Source: Calditrichia bacterium
GTDB taxonomy: Bacteria; Calditrichota; Calditrichia; RBG-13-44-9; J075
NCBI GenBank assembly: GCA_020635015.1
Contig: JACKAP010000007.1
Span: forward strand, 186,001-250,000
Length of the DNA: 64,000 nt
Reading direction: 5' to 3'
Shown: in pieces, positions 8,440-16,930 of the stretch
How the letters are laid out: every line of letters begins with the position of its first letter
How positions within the stretch are numbered: the stretch's first letter is position 1
Position numbers and translations under genes: made by a program
The notes under the pieces: generated by a model
What the model saw: the letters and a program-made list of their open reading frames with translations, nothing else
The model's database searches: none
Told to the model about the DNA's origin: nothing

Positions 8440-11400
8440 TCACTCCACCTGCCCCCGCGCCCACTCCAAAATCTGCTCAAACTTGCCCTGCCCTGGTTTG
8501 GGTGGGTTGAGCAGGGGGCGGAATTTGGGATCGTATTTGAAGTAATAGCCACCCTCCTGGGGATAGAGGGTGGGCTCGATATGCCGCTTAAATTCCAGCC
8601 CCTCCCGCCGGACCTGCCAGAAGAATTCTGTGCCCTCGGCGAAAGCGAAAAAGAGCGGGGTGGGCTTGCCCTCCCGGAAAAACATAAAATAATGATCGAG
8701 GTTCCATAATCGGATGGTATTATCAGAAGATCCCGATGCGAGCGTCTTGCCGTCGGGACTGAAGGCCACACTACTGACATCATCGGCATGTCCGCTCAAT
8801 TTTCCGGTGGTCTCCCCGCTGTTGACATCCCATAATCGGATGGTATAATCGCCAGATCCTGATGCAAGCGTCTTGTTGTCGGGACTGAAGGCCACACTCC
8901 AAACAGCAGAGGTATGTCCGCTCAATTCGCGGATAGTCTCACCTCTGTTGATATCCCATAACCGGATGGTATTATCTAAAGAACCAGAAGCGAGAGTCTT
9001 GCCACCAGGACTGAATGCCACACTCAAGACAGCAGCCGCATGTCCGCTCAATTCGTGGATGGTCTCCCCGCTGCTGATATCCCACAATCGGACGGTATTT
9101 CCAGATCCTGATGCGAGCGTCTTCCCGCCGGGACTGAATGCCACGCTCAAGACAGCAGCGGTATGTCCGCTCAATTCTTGGGTGGTCTCCCCGCTGCTGA
9201 TATCCCATAATCGGATGGTGTTATCATCAGAACCTAATTTTCCTAGTAAGGTGTTGTCTGCATAGCCAGAAGCGAGAGTCTTGCCGTCTGGACTGAATGC
9301 CACACTTATGACATCAGCGACCTGTCCGCTCAATTCCCGGATGGCCTGTCCGCTGCCGATATCCCATAATCGGATGGTCTTATCTAAAGAACCAGAAGCG
9401 AGAGTCTTGCCACCAGGACTGAAGGCTACATTCGAGACAGAAGCAAAATGTCCACTCAATTCTTGAGTAGTCTTCCCGCTGCTGACATCCCATAATCGGA
9501 TGGTGTTATCAGAAGAACCAGAAGCGAGTGTTTTGCCGTCTGGACTGAATGCCACACTCATAACATAATCTGTATGTCCGCTCAATACATTGATGTTCTC
9601 TCCGCTGTTGATATCCCATAATCGGATGGTCTTATCAGAAGAACCAGAAGCGAGTGTTTTGCCGTCTGGACTGAATGCCACACTCCTGACATAATCCGTA
9701 TGGCCGCTTAATTGGCGGATGGGTTTCCCGCTTCTGATATCCCATAATCGTATGGTCTTATCTAAAGAAACTGAAGCGAGAGTCTTGCCGTCTGGACTGA
9801 ATGCCACACTCAAGACAGCAGCAGCATGTCCGCTCAATTCGCGGATGGTTTGTTCGCTACTGATATCCCATAACCGGATGGTCTCATCAGAAGAACCAGA
9901 AGCGAGTATTTTGCCGTCTGGACTGAATGCCACACTCCTGACATAATCCGTATGTCCGATTAATTCTCTGATGCTCTTTCCGCTGTTGATATCCCATAAT
10001 CGGATGGTGTTATCATCAGAACCAGAAGCGAGTGTCTTACTATTTGGACTGAATGCCACACTCCAGACAGAAGTGGCATGTACGTGAAATTCTTTGATGG
10101 TCTTTCCGCTGTTGATATCCCATAATCGGATGGTCCCATCATCAGAACCAGAAGCGAGAGTCATGCCGTCTGGATTAAAGGCCACACTCCGGATATAATC
10201 CGAATGTCCGCTCAATTCACTGATGGTTTCTCCACTGCTGATATCCCATAATCGAACAGTCTTATCCCGTGATCCAGATGCGAGTATTTTGCCGCCGGGG
10301 CTGAAGGTCACACTCAAGACAGCAGCGGTATGCTGGTTCAATTGGCGGATGGTTTTTCCGCTGCTGATATTCCATAATCGGATGGTATTATCCTCTGATC
10401 CAGATGCGAGCATCTTGCCGTCGGGGCTGAAAGCCACACTGTTGACATAATCTGCATGTCCGCTCAATTGATGGGTGGTTTCACCACTGCTGATATCCCA
10501 TAAGCGGATGGTCTTATCCTGTGATCCAGAAGCGAGCGTCTTCCCGTCTGGGCTGAAGGCCATGCTCAAGACAGTATACACATGTCCGCTCAATTCTCTG
10601 ATGGCCTCTCCGCTGCTGATATCCCATAACCGGATGATATTGCCAGAACCTGACGCGAGCGTTTTCCCGTCCGGACTAAAGGCCACAATCTCGACAGAAT
10701 GTGTATGTCCGCTCAATTCTCTGATGGTCTGTCCGCTGCTGATATCCCATAATCGGATGGTCCTATCATAAGAACCTGACGCGAGCGTCTTGCCGTCAGG
10801 ACTGAAGGCCACACTGTAGACAAATGCGGCATGTTCGTCCAATTCTCTAATGGTTTCTCCGCTGCTGATATCCCATAAACGGATGGTGTTATCAGCAGAA
10901 CCAGAAGCGAGCGTCTTCCCATCCGGACTGAATGCCATACTGTAGACAGAAGATGCATGTCCGCTCAATTTTCTGATGACCTCTCCGCTGCTGACATCCC
11001 ATAAACGGATGGTGTTATCAGCAGAACCAGAAGCGAGCGTCTTCCCGTCTGGGCTGAAGGCGATACAAAAGATCGGGCTATTTGGGAAAATCGGTGCGGG
11101 TGAATACCATTTTACAGAAAAGGCATTGTGTATGGTTTTGGAGTCATATAATAAATCTAGAAAGTGAATCCGTTGATTAATGCTATCCGGGTGTATTTCC
11201 TGTTTGAATGCAGCCGCAGCGTAAAGCCAGGTTTGTTGATAATCATCAACGCGTTTTTGTTCTTGGGCTTCAATAAGTGCATTTAATGCCCGCTCTTCAA
11301 ATGCCTTTGCTAGATTAAAATTTGCATCAACATATTGGTTCTCCAGCAATTCCTTTAGTTTCTGGTTTAACTGACTCTTCACGAGCGGAGACTCAAGACC

Positions 11401-13173
11401 TTCCAATATTTGAAGACTTAACTTTCTTGCTTCAATTGCATTTATGGCTGCTTTTTCCAGATAACTGAATGCCAGACGTTTTTGGTTCTGAGACTCCCGG
11501 GCTGTATAATCGGCTTTAGCCCTTTCCTGAAGTGCAATATTTTTTTGTTCGACCGCCAGTTGCTGTTGTTTATATGCCCAAAAACCCAGAATAATTGTAA
11601 CCAGCAATGCCATGGCAAGTATCATCAAATAAATTCGGGTTTGTTTTAAGGCTTTCCGCTGTTGTTCGGCTTTTTCTCTGAGCAGCCGCTCCCGCTCGGC
11701 GCGCTGCGTTTCTTTTTCCCGGATCTCGCGGTCGCGGGCTTCACGGCTGCTTTCCATAAAGGCCAGAGCCTCCTCCAGCCCGCCGCCGTAGCGGTTGGCC
11801 CAGGCAGTTGTGGGACGGCACTTATCCCTCCATTCCAGGGCTTCCTCCAGGTCCGCCCCCCGGTAAAACTCTCCCCGCCCCTGGGCCTGGCGCGCGGCGG
11901 CGGCGGCCAGGCGGCGGAAGATATCGGCGGACTCCGCTTCAGCATCCACCCAGCTGGCCAGGGTCTGCCACTGGCGGATCAGGCTCTCGTGGGAGATGTC
12001 CACCGCCGGGTTCTGCTGGAGGTCTTCGGAGGAGAGCACCAGGAAATTGCGCTGTTTTTCCCGGAACTTTTTGATGACCTCCCAGACCTTTTCCGGGGAA
12101 GCCTGGCAGATGTCGGCGATCTCCTTGAGGTGGGCCGGGCGGCGGATGCGGCGGTTGGCGGCGTCGGTTTCGGTGAGGGTCTGGAAGAGGAGCCGGGCAA
12201 TTTCTTTTTCCTCCACATTCAGTTCCTCCAGCGCTTCTTCAGCATGTTGACTGAGGGCCCGGCGCACAGTGTGGGCCGCTTCGTAGTGGGGCATGTCGAT
12301 CGGCCCGGCGGGGTTTTCCGCCCAGGCGGCGTAGGTGCGCATCAGGGCGTGCTGCAGGATCGGGAGGTCGTCGCGGGTGCCCACGTTCTCGTTGAGCAGG
12401 CGGTCGAGCAGGCGGGGGGCGATGGCGGCCCCGCTCAGGCGCACCGGCCCGGCGATCGCCTCCCGGCGCTGGCTACGGGTGAGGCGGGGCACCAGGTACT
12501 GGCTGCGGTTCATCGCCTCCGGCAGCCCGGGGAAGGCGTCGCAGTCGCCCAGGAAGTCTGAGCGCATGGTCAGGCACACAAATACCGGCACCGCCGCCGG
12601 GGCGGCCGGGGATTCGGCGTCGCCCTCTGCTGCCGGCGCCGCGAGGCCGAGCAGGATACTGACGAAGTCCGCCGCTGCGTCCGGGTCGCCCGCCGGCTTC
12701 TCATCCTGGTGGTAGCGGAAGAGCTCTTCAAATTGGTCGACCAGCAGCAGCAGGTTGGCGTCCCCCGCGTTCAGCACCGGGCGGGCTTTCTCCAGCACCG
12801 CCTGCGCCCCGCGGCGGCGGATCTGCTCGCAGAAAGCCTCCACCGATGTGACATCTAGAGTTTCGTTCAGTGCTTGCAGCAGGGCGGCAGCAAGGTGGCG
12901 CAGGGGATCGTCCCCCGGCTTCATTTCGGCGATCTGCCAGCGGTCGCGGTCCTGCACCAGGAAGCCCGCCTCCAGGTTGGGGATCAGCCCCGCCCGCACC
13001 AGCGAAGACTTGCCGGCCCCGGAGCTGCCCACCACCGCCAGGAAGCGGGTGCGCTGCAACTGGCGCAGAAGGGCCTTGATGTGCTCGCTCCGCCCGAAGT
13101 AGTAAAGGCTGTCCTCGCTCTTGAAGGGGCGCAGTCCCACGAAGGGATTGGCTGCGGTGTGCCGGGCGCTCAT
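8440..13173 (-). CDS. nSTAND NTPase with transmembrane segment and 19 WD40 repeats
   Basis: A 1577-residue protein. Residues 9-30 (NPFVGLRPFKSEDSLYYFGR) are the typical nSTAND1 entry, followed by Walker A GSSGAGKSS (49-57) and Walker B 'LLLLVDQFEELF' (about 140-151). A winged-helix/helical region precedes a Lys/Glu/Arg coiled coil (about 480-512). One membrane helix (about 514-537, 'IYLMILAMALLVTIILGFWA') and a second coiled segment follow. Then come 19 WD40 units of about 42 residues (consensus VAFSPDGKTLASGS, TIRLWD) and an 86-residue unique tail. STAND ATPases act as signal-triggered switches that oligomerise and activate an effector; the WD40 array is the usual sensor. The ATG overlaps the stop of the upstream TIR gene (ATGA), so the two proteins are translationally coupled. 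The NTPase part is visibly GC-richer than the repeat part. The signal sensed is unknown. Confidence 0.92.
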   Translation of the reverse strand: MSARHTAANPFVGLRPFKSEDSLYYFGRSEHIKALLRQLQRTRFLAVVGSSGAGKSSLVRAGLIPNLEAGFLVQDRDRWQIAEMKPGDDPLRHLAAALLQALNETLDVTSVEAFCEQIRRRGAQAVLEKARPVLNAGDANLLLLVDQFEELFRYHQDEKPAGDPDAAADFVSILLGLAAPAAEGDAESPAAPAAVPVFVCLTMRSDFLGDCDAFPGLPEAMNRSQYLVPRLTRSQRREAIAGPVRLSGAAIAPRLLDRLLNENVGTRDDLPILQHALMRTYAAWAENPAGPIDMPHYEAAHTVRRALSQHAEEALEELNVEEKEIARLLFQTLTETDAANRRIRRPAHLKEIADICQASPEKVWEVIKKFREKQRNFLVLSSEDLQQNPAVDISHESLIRQWQTLASWVDAEAESADIFRRLAAAAARQAQGRGEFYRGADLEEALEWRDKCRPTTAWANRYGGGLEEALAFMESSREARDREIREKETQRAERERLLREKAEQQRKALKQTRIYLMILAMALLVTIILGFWAYKQQQLAVEQKNIALQERAKADYTARESQNQKRLAFSYLEKAAINAIEARKLSLQILEGLESPLVKSQLNQKLKELLENQYVDANFNLAKAFEERALNALIEAQEQKRVDDYQQTWLYAAAAFKQEIHPDSINQRIHFLDLLYDSKTIHNAFSVKWYSPAPIFPNSPIFCIAFSPDGKTLASGSADNTIRLWDVSSGEVIRKLSGHASSVYSMAFSPDGKTLASGSADNTIRLWDISSGETIRELDEHAAFVYSVAFSPDGKTLASGSYDRTIRLWDISSGQTIRELSGHTHSVEIVAFSPDGKTLASGSGNIIRLWDISSGEAIRELSGHVYTVLSMAFSPDGKTLASGSQDKTIRLWDISSGETTHQLSGHADYVNSVAFSPDGKMLASGSEDNTIRLWNISSGKTIRQLNQHTAAVLSVTFSPGGKILASGSRDKTVRLWDISSGETISELSGHSDYIRSVAFNPDGMTLASGSDDGTIRLWDINSGKTIKEFHVHATSVWSVAFSPNSKTLASGSDDNTIRLWDINSGKSIRELIGHTDYVRSVAFSPDGKILASGSSDETIRLWDISSEQTIRELSGHAAAVLSVAFSPDGKTLASVSLDKTIRLWDIRSGKPIRQLSGHTDYVRSVAFSPDGKTLASGSSDKTIRLWDINSGENINVLSGHTDYVMSVAFSPDGKTLASGSSDNTIRLWDVSSGKTTQELSGHFASVSNVAFSPGGKTLASGSLDKTIRLWDIGSGQAIRELSGQVADVISVAFSPDGKTLASGYADNTLLGKLGSDDNTIRLWDISSGETTQELSGHTAAVLSVAFSPGGKTLASGSGNTVRLWDISSGETIHELSGHAAAVLSVAFSPGGKTLASGSLDNTIRLWDINRGETIRELSGHTSAVWSVAFSPDNKTLASGSGDYTIRLWDVNSGETTGKLSGHADDVSSVAFSPDGKTLASGSSDNTIRLWNLDHYFMFFREGKPTPLFFAFAEGTEFFWQVRREGLEFKRHIEPTLYPQEGGYYFKYDPKFRPLLNPPKPGQGKFEQILEWARGQVE
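8702..11075 (-). repeat. 19-unit WD40-encoding tandem array (126-bp period)
   Basis: About 2.4 kb of nearly identical 126-bp units inside the nSTAND gene. Most units differ only at a few positions: the residues after GH (for example GHTDYV, GHAAAV, GHASSV) and around S-x-D. Units 4 and 16 are one residue short ('GSGN' for 'GS-x-DN'), and unit 15 carries an 11-residue insertion (about 9226-9258). Such homogeneity at DNA level indicates recent unit duplication or gene conversion and makes copy number changes likely. Nineteen is not a multiple of seven, so it does not divide into complete seven-bladed propellers. Confidence 0.9.
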
Positions 13174-14669
13174 GGGCGGCCTCCGGCAGTGCTGCCGCCC
13201 AGCAGCGGAGGGAGCACGTCGGGATCGACCGCCTCGCTGTGGCGGTTGTCTAGGATGTCGATGTGGATCAGCGGGGGCAGCTTCTTCACCAGTTCCAGCG
13301 GCCCGGAACTGCCCGGGGTGCGGTAGATCCAGATATTCTCCAGCCGGGAGCGGTCCTCCCGCTCAAACTGCTCGGCGACGATCTTGAGTGCTTTCTTGAT
13401 GCGCCCGAGCAGCCAGGCTGCTTCCACCAGCCCGGCCAGGATGATCAGATTCTGCACCTCCCGCACCGCCTGCTCGAAGCTGCTCAGGCTGCGCGCCGGA
13501 TCGCGCGACTCCTGGTTAAACTCCACTGCCAGCCCGCGCCCGCTCAGGTAATCGGCCAGCTTGAAGGCGTAGCGCTGATCTTTCTGGTGGGTGTCGACCA
13601 GGCAAGTGGTTGAAGTGCCACCACGGGTCTGCGGTTGGCACAGGGCGGCGATCTTTTCCCGCAACAGGTGGATGAAGTCGCTCTGGGTTCCCTGCACAAA
13701 TTCAAAAGCCCCGGTTTCCCGGTCGCCAGTCGCTAATTTATTAAGGAAATCGCGCTGGGCCTCATCTTCGATATCCGCGATCGCCAGCGCTTCCGGTACC
13801 CAGATCAGCTTAGGCAGGTGTTTTATCTGCAGCGCCAGGTCCAGTTGCTCCCGGGGATAGGTGGTCTTTTTTTGATCCTTGATCTTGCGTCCCGGCCAGG
13901 CGTCGAAGAGGTGCACGGAGAGATCCGCTCCGGCCAGCGCCTGCTGCAATGCCGCGGCATGGGCGGCGCTCTCCGCGGGCGGAGGTATTTCCGCCAGCAC
14001 CTCGGCGCCGGCCGCCTCCGCGCTCAGGCGCTCCCGGAAATCCTGCAGGGAATCCGCCACGTAGGAAAGGAAGATCTTTGGCCGGCGCTTCCCGTTGTCC
14101 CCGGGCGGTGGCGGTGGGGGAGAATGGGGAAAAGCATTCAGGGTCTCCTCCGCCCGGTCCACCACTACCCGCAATTGTTTCTCAAAATTGGGATCGCCCG
14201 GCGAGGTAAAATCGCCCGGCGCCTCTGCCGAGGCGGCGTCATGAAGCGGAAAGCCTGGTGTTTTGCCTATTTCCGCCGGCCATTCATGATAGTCGATGTT
14301 GTTGAGGAGAATGTTGAAGATCCGGTGAAAATTTCCCACCAGCAGGCTTCGGCCACGCGCGTTGCTGAAGCGGTGGAACCAGCTCAACTCCTGCATGCAA
14401 TATTCGGATTTTCGGTAGTTATGGGAATGGAGGGCGAAGAACAGCGCGGAAGCGCCGATCGCTTCCTGAATTTCTTCATCGAAGCGGATGTTGCCGGTCA
14501 ACTCTTTGCGCCAGATCTTTAGGGTCTTAAATCCCCGCCGCTTGCGCAGCCAATTTTCCAGCGACTCATGAAACTGCGTCACCCACCCCGGCTGTTTTCC
14601 GATGGGGGAATTGTCATCGAAGGCGTAGCTGATGAAAATATCGTATTCAAAGCCGGGGAGGAACGCCAA
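13170..14669 (-). CDS. triple TIR-domain protein, effector partner of the nSTAND-WD40 protein
   Basis: About 499 residues. Domain 1 (residues 6-135) begins 'EYDIFISYAFDDN' and carries the TIR catalytic-helix motif SEYCMQEL, whose Glu (E94) matches the NADase glutamate. A Pro-rich linker (PHSPPPPPPG, 182-190) leads to domain 2 (about 197-320, 'RRPKIFLSYVADSLQDF'), a TIR-like fold with a less typical 'YPREQLDLAL' at the equivalent place. Domain 3 (about 360-470, 'CLVDTHQKDQRYAFKLADYL') is more degenerate and lacks an obvious Glu. There is no signal peptide. Starts TTG 14669 (GAGG six bases before) and TTG 14690 are both possible; the first is preferred. It lies upstream of and overlaps the nSTAND gene by four bases. 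By analogy with TIR effectors of bacterial immunity it may cleave NAD+ when the NTPase is triggered; this is inference. Confidence 0.85.
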   Translation of the reverse strand: MAFLPGFEYDIFISYAFDDNSPIGKQPGWVTQFHESLENWLRKRRGFKTLKIWRKELTGNIRFDEEIQEAIGASALFFALHSHNYRKSEYCMQELSWFHRFSNARGRSLLVGNFHRIFNILLNNIDYHEWPAEIGKTPGFPLHDAASAEAPGDFTSPGDPNFEKQLRVVVDRAEETLNAFPHSPPPPPPGDNGKRRPKIFLSYVADSLQDFRERLSAEAAGAEVLAEIPPPAESAAHAAALQQALAGADLSVHLFDAWPGRKIKDQKKTTYPREQLDLALQIKHLPKLIWVPEALAIADIEDEAQRDFLNKLATGDRETGAFEFVQGTQSDFIHLLREKIAALCQPQTRGGTSTTCLVDTHQKDQRYAFKLADYLSGRGLAVEFNQESRDPARSLSSFEQAVREVQNLIILAGLVEAAWLLGRIKKALKIVAEQFEREDRSRLENIWIYRTPGSSGPLELVKKLPPLIHIDILDNRHSEAVDPDVLPPLLGGSTAGGRP

Positions 14670-14690
14670 AACAAACCTCGATATCTGCAA

Positions 14691-15158
14691 TTATTTTTTA
14701 TCTGATGATGGTAGCATTAATATAGCGCCGGGGAGGATAAGTTTCAAGGAGATCTTTTGCTTGGAGATTTCGCAATAAATGTGGAAAATCATTTGAAACA
14801 TTTGCCACGGATTTACACTGATGCACACGGATTTTGTTATTTCCTGCTATCAAAAAAGCCTTAAGTAGTTGGCATAGTTAAGGCGATTCTTCTATCTTCC
14901 ATATGACGACACCTGTTTACCACACAACATCAGTACTTAACGCTGTGGTGGGATATTCACACCTGTGCGCGCTATTCATTCTTTTGGGGGATTGAGAAAC
15001 GCAAATTTATTCCAGAATAATTTTTTGTAATTAAATTAAAAACAAATAATTATTTTGCTGTAAATATCTCGGTGCGCATCCTGGCACGAATTATGATCTC
15101 CTAATGCGGTAAAGCATGATTGACCGTTGACATAAATTTACCGAAAGGAGAAATCGAT
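14691..15158. other. intergenic region upstream of the TIR operon and a lipoprotein gene
   Basis: About 470 bp without a gene, between the divergent TIR gene and a lipoprotein gene, so it should contain promoters for both. A single half-copy of the ATCCGTG repeat family (TTTGCCACGGATTTACAC and ACACGGATTT) is at about 14803-14838. The rest, especially 15000-15060, is AT-rich. I see no hairpin terminator or RNA gene. Confidence 0.6.
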
Positions 15159-16619
15159 ATGAAACATCGTGCCATACAATGGAAATTTTACCTGAGCCTG
15201 CTGGGCTTCCTGCTCCTGGCGCTGAGCGGCTGCGCAGAAGACCCCACCGGACCCGGCGATCCCACCGATCCCGGCTTTACCGCCAACAGCGAGATTCGCA
15301 CCGCGGCGCAACTGGGATGGCAGACCCTCCACCAGGCCGGCACCCAACAAGAATTCTCTGAGATGCTGGCCGGGCAGGAGGGATTCGTGAACGATGAAGG
15401 GGGCATGATCAACAGTATGCCGGAGGTTCGCCGGGAAGCGCAGACCATGAGCCGGCTGCGCAGTTATGCCGCCCAATCCGCCCGCCTGGGCAAAACCAGC
15501 GGCGATTCTCTGATCTGGTTCGAGGAATGGACCGATCCGGTCTCCGGGACCTCCGGGCGGCGGGCGCTGTTCTACAACGATTCCAGCGGCTACGGGCGCT
15601 TTTACGAGACCATCTACCAGTTCCCGCCCCTGGTGCAGTTACGCTATGATTCCACCGAAATCCACGCCTACCTCGGCCCCTCCCTGGCCGATACCACCGA
15701 CGATCAACTGCGCTCGCTCGACAAGCTGAGCCGCTTCCGGGAGGATTTTTACATTCAGGAAGTAGCGAGCAATGTCACCGCCCTGGCTTATGATGAACTG
15801 AATCAGATCGTCAGCGCCAGCGCCGATAACCGGGTGACTTATGGCGGGCAGATCGAGCTGCTGGAACTCAACCAGCATGCGGAGTTTTATGAAGGCGCGG
15901 ATAGCTTCTTCGAAGAGATCCTGCACTACCGCGACAATACCACGCTTCAAAAAAATATCACCTTCCATCCCAATCAGACCGGCACGTTCAGCGAGACCTG
16001 GCGCGACGGCAGCACCGTGAGCGGCAGCTTCGACCTGTTCGAAGACGATAACCATGGCGCGGTGAGCCGTACGGTCAATTTTGCCCATCATCCGCTGGTC
16101 AGCCAACTGGTGCAGCAGGCCGAATTTACTTATGATCCGGCCGATTCCAGCAGCAGCACCGCCATCAGCGAGGTCTACCGCTACCGCGCCGGCGGGGCGG
16201 ATTCCGTGGCGGTGGGAGTGGAGCGGCGTTTCGAGGAAGGCTACTGGAAGGAATATTTCAATGTGCGCAACAGCCGGGAAGGTGAGAGCAGCTTTACCGT
16301 CACCTATTTCGACAGCTATAAGGAGATCGAAGGGGAGCATACTGACCGCGACGGCCTGTTCTACCTGTTCAACGGGATCGAATACGAAGACGGTAGTGGA
16401 GAGTTGTGGGTGAAGGTCTATGCCTCCCGGGAAGCCTATCTCAACAACGAGCCGCCGATCCTCACCCTGCACATCGTCTACCATCCGGACGGCAGCGGCA
16501 GCGGGGAACTGGTCTACGACGGGCAGACCTACCAGGTGCGCTATACCGCCGGCGGGGAGATTGAGGTGGTCGATGAAGTCGGACAACGCGATCGTTTTAG
16601 CAGCATCGGGGGAAATTAA
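15159..16619 (+). CDS. secreted lipoprotein of unknown function
   Basis: 486 residues. ATG 15159 was chosen because AAAGGAG precedes it at 8 bases and it gives a lipoprotein signal peptide: MKHRAIQWK, a hydrophobic core (LSLLGFLLLAL) and lipobox LSGC followed by AEDPTGPGDPTDPG. The mature part is rich in beta-type sequence with repeated motifs such as 'FSETWRDGSTVSGSFDL' and 'GLFYLFNGIEYEDGSGELW', plausible for an antiparallel beta-sheet. No known domain was recognised. The protein should be anchored by lipid on the periplasmic or outer side. It is monocistronic as far as visible; the downstream 310-bp gap holds an inverted repeat. Confidence 0.82.
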   Translation: MKHRAIQWKFYLSLLGFLLLALSGCAEDPTGPGDPTDPGFTANSEIRTAAQLGWQTLHQAGTQQEFSEMLAGQEGFVNDEGGMINSMPEVRREAQTMSRLRSYAAQSARLGKTSGDSLIWFEEWTDPVSGTSGRRALFYNDSSGYGRFYETIYQFPPLVQLRYDSTEIHAYLGPSLADTTDDQLRSLDKLSRFREDFYIQEVASNVTALAYDELNQIVSASADNRVTYGGQIELLELNQHAEFYEGADSFFEEILHYRDNTTLQKNITFHPNQTGTFSETWRDGSTVSGSFDLFEDDNHGAVSRTVNFAHHPLVSQLVQQAEFTYDPADSSSSTAISEVYRYRAGGADSVAVGVERRFEEGYWKEYFNVRNSREGESSFTVTYFDSYKEIEGEHTDRDGLFYLFNGIEYEDGSGELWVKVYASREAYLNNEPPILTLHIVYHPDGSGSGELVYDGQTYQVRYTAGGEIEVVDEVGQRDRFSSIGGN

Positions 16620-16633
16620 ATCTATAAAAATTA

Positions 16634-16709
16634 GCCCACGAAACACTCGAAAAGGCACCAAAAGGATAAAATATCGAGCCTTTCGCATCTTTTCGAGTAT
16701 TTCGTGGGC
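16634..16709. repeat. ACGAAA-type inverted repeat
   Basis: Arms 16634-16654 (GCCCACGAAACACTCGAAAA...) and 16689-16709 pair over 21 bp with one mismatch, around a 34-nt core containing CACCAAAAGG. It lies 14 bases after the lipoprotein stop and may also shape the 3' end of that transcript. The rest of the gap to 16930 holds no gene; near 16895-16930 there is a degenerate GAAATCTGAAATCCGA tract of the TCCGAAATCCG family. Confidence 0.7.
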
Positions 16710-16930
16710 ATCAATCTTCATCATACAGGCCAAAATATTATTCAAATATTTTTTCCAACCTTGTAGAGGTCGTAATCAAGAAGAATAAAGTGCAGCACAT
16801 GAAATCTGCTATTGTCTGAACCACAAAATCGCTATAAATTGCTCGGGCGCAGCATTACTGACTGCTGACGCCCGGATACGCGATTGCGTTCGAAATCTGA
16901 AATCCGAGGTGTCCCGTAGGAAAATCCGAA

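Noticed and set aside
8702..11075. Possible CRISPR-like or satellite array
   Set aside because: The 126-bp period encodes WD40 blades in one continuous frame; no spacers.
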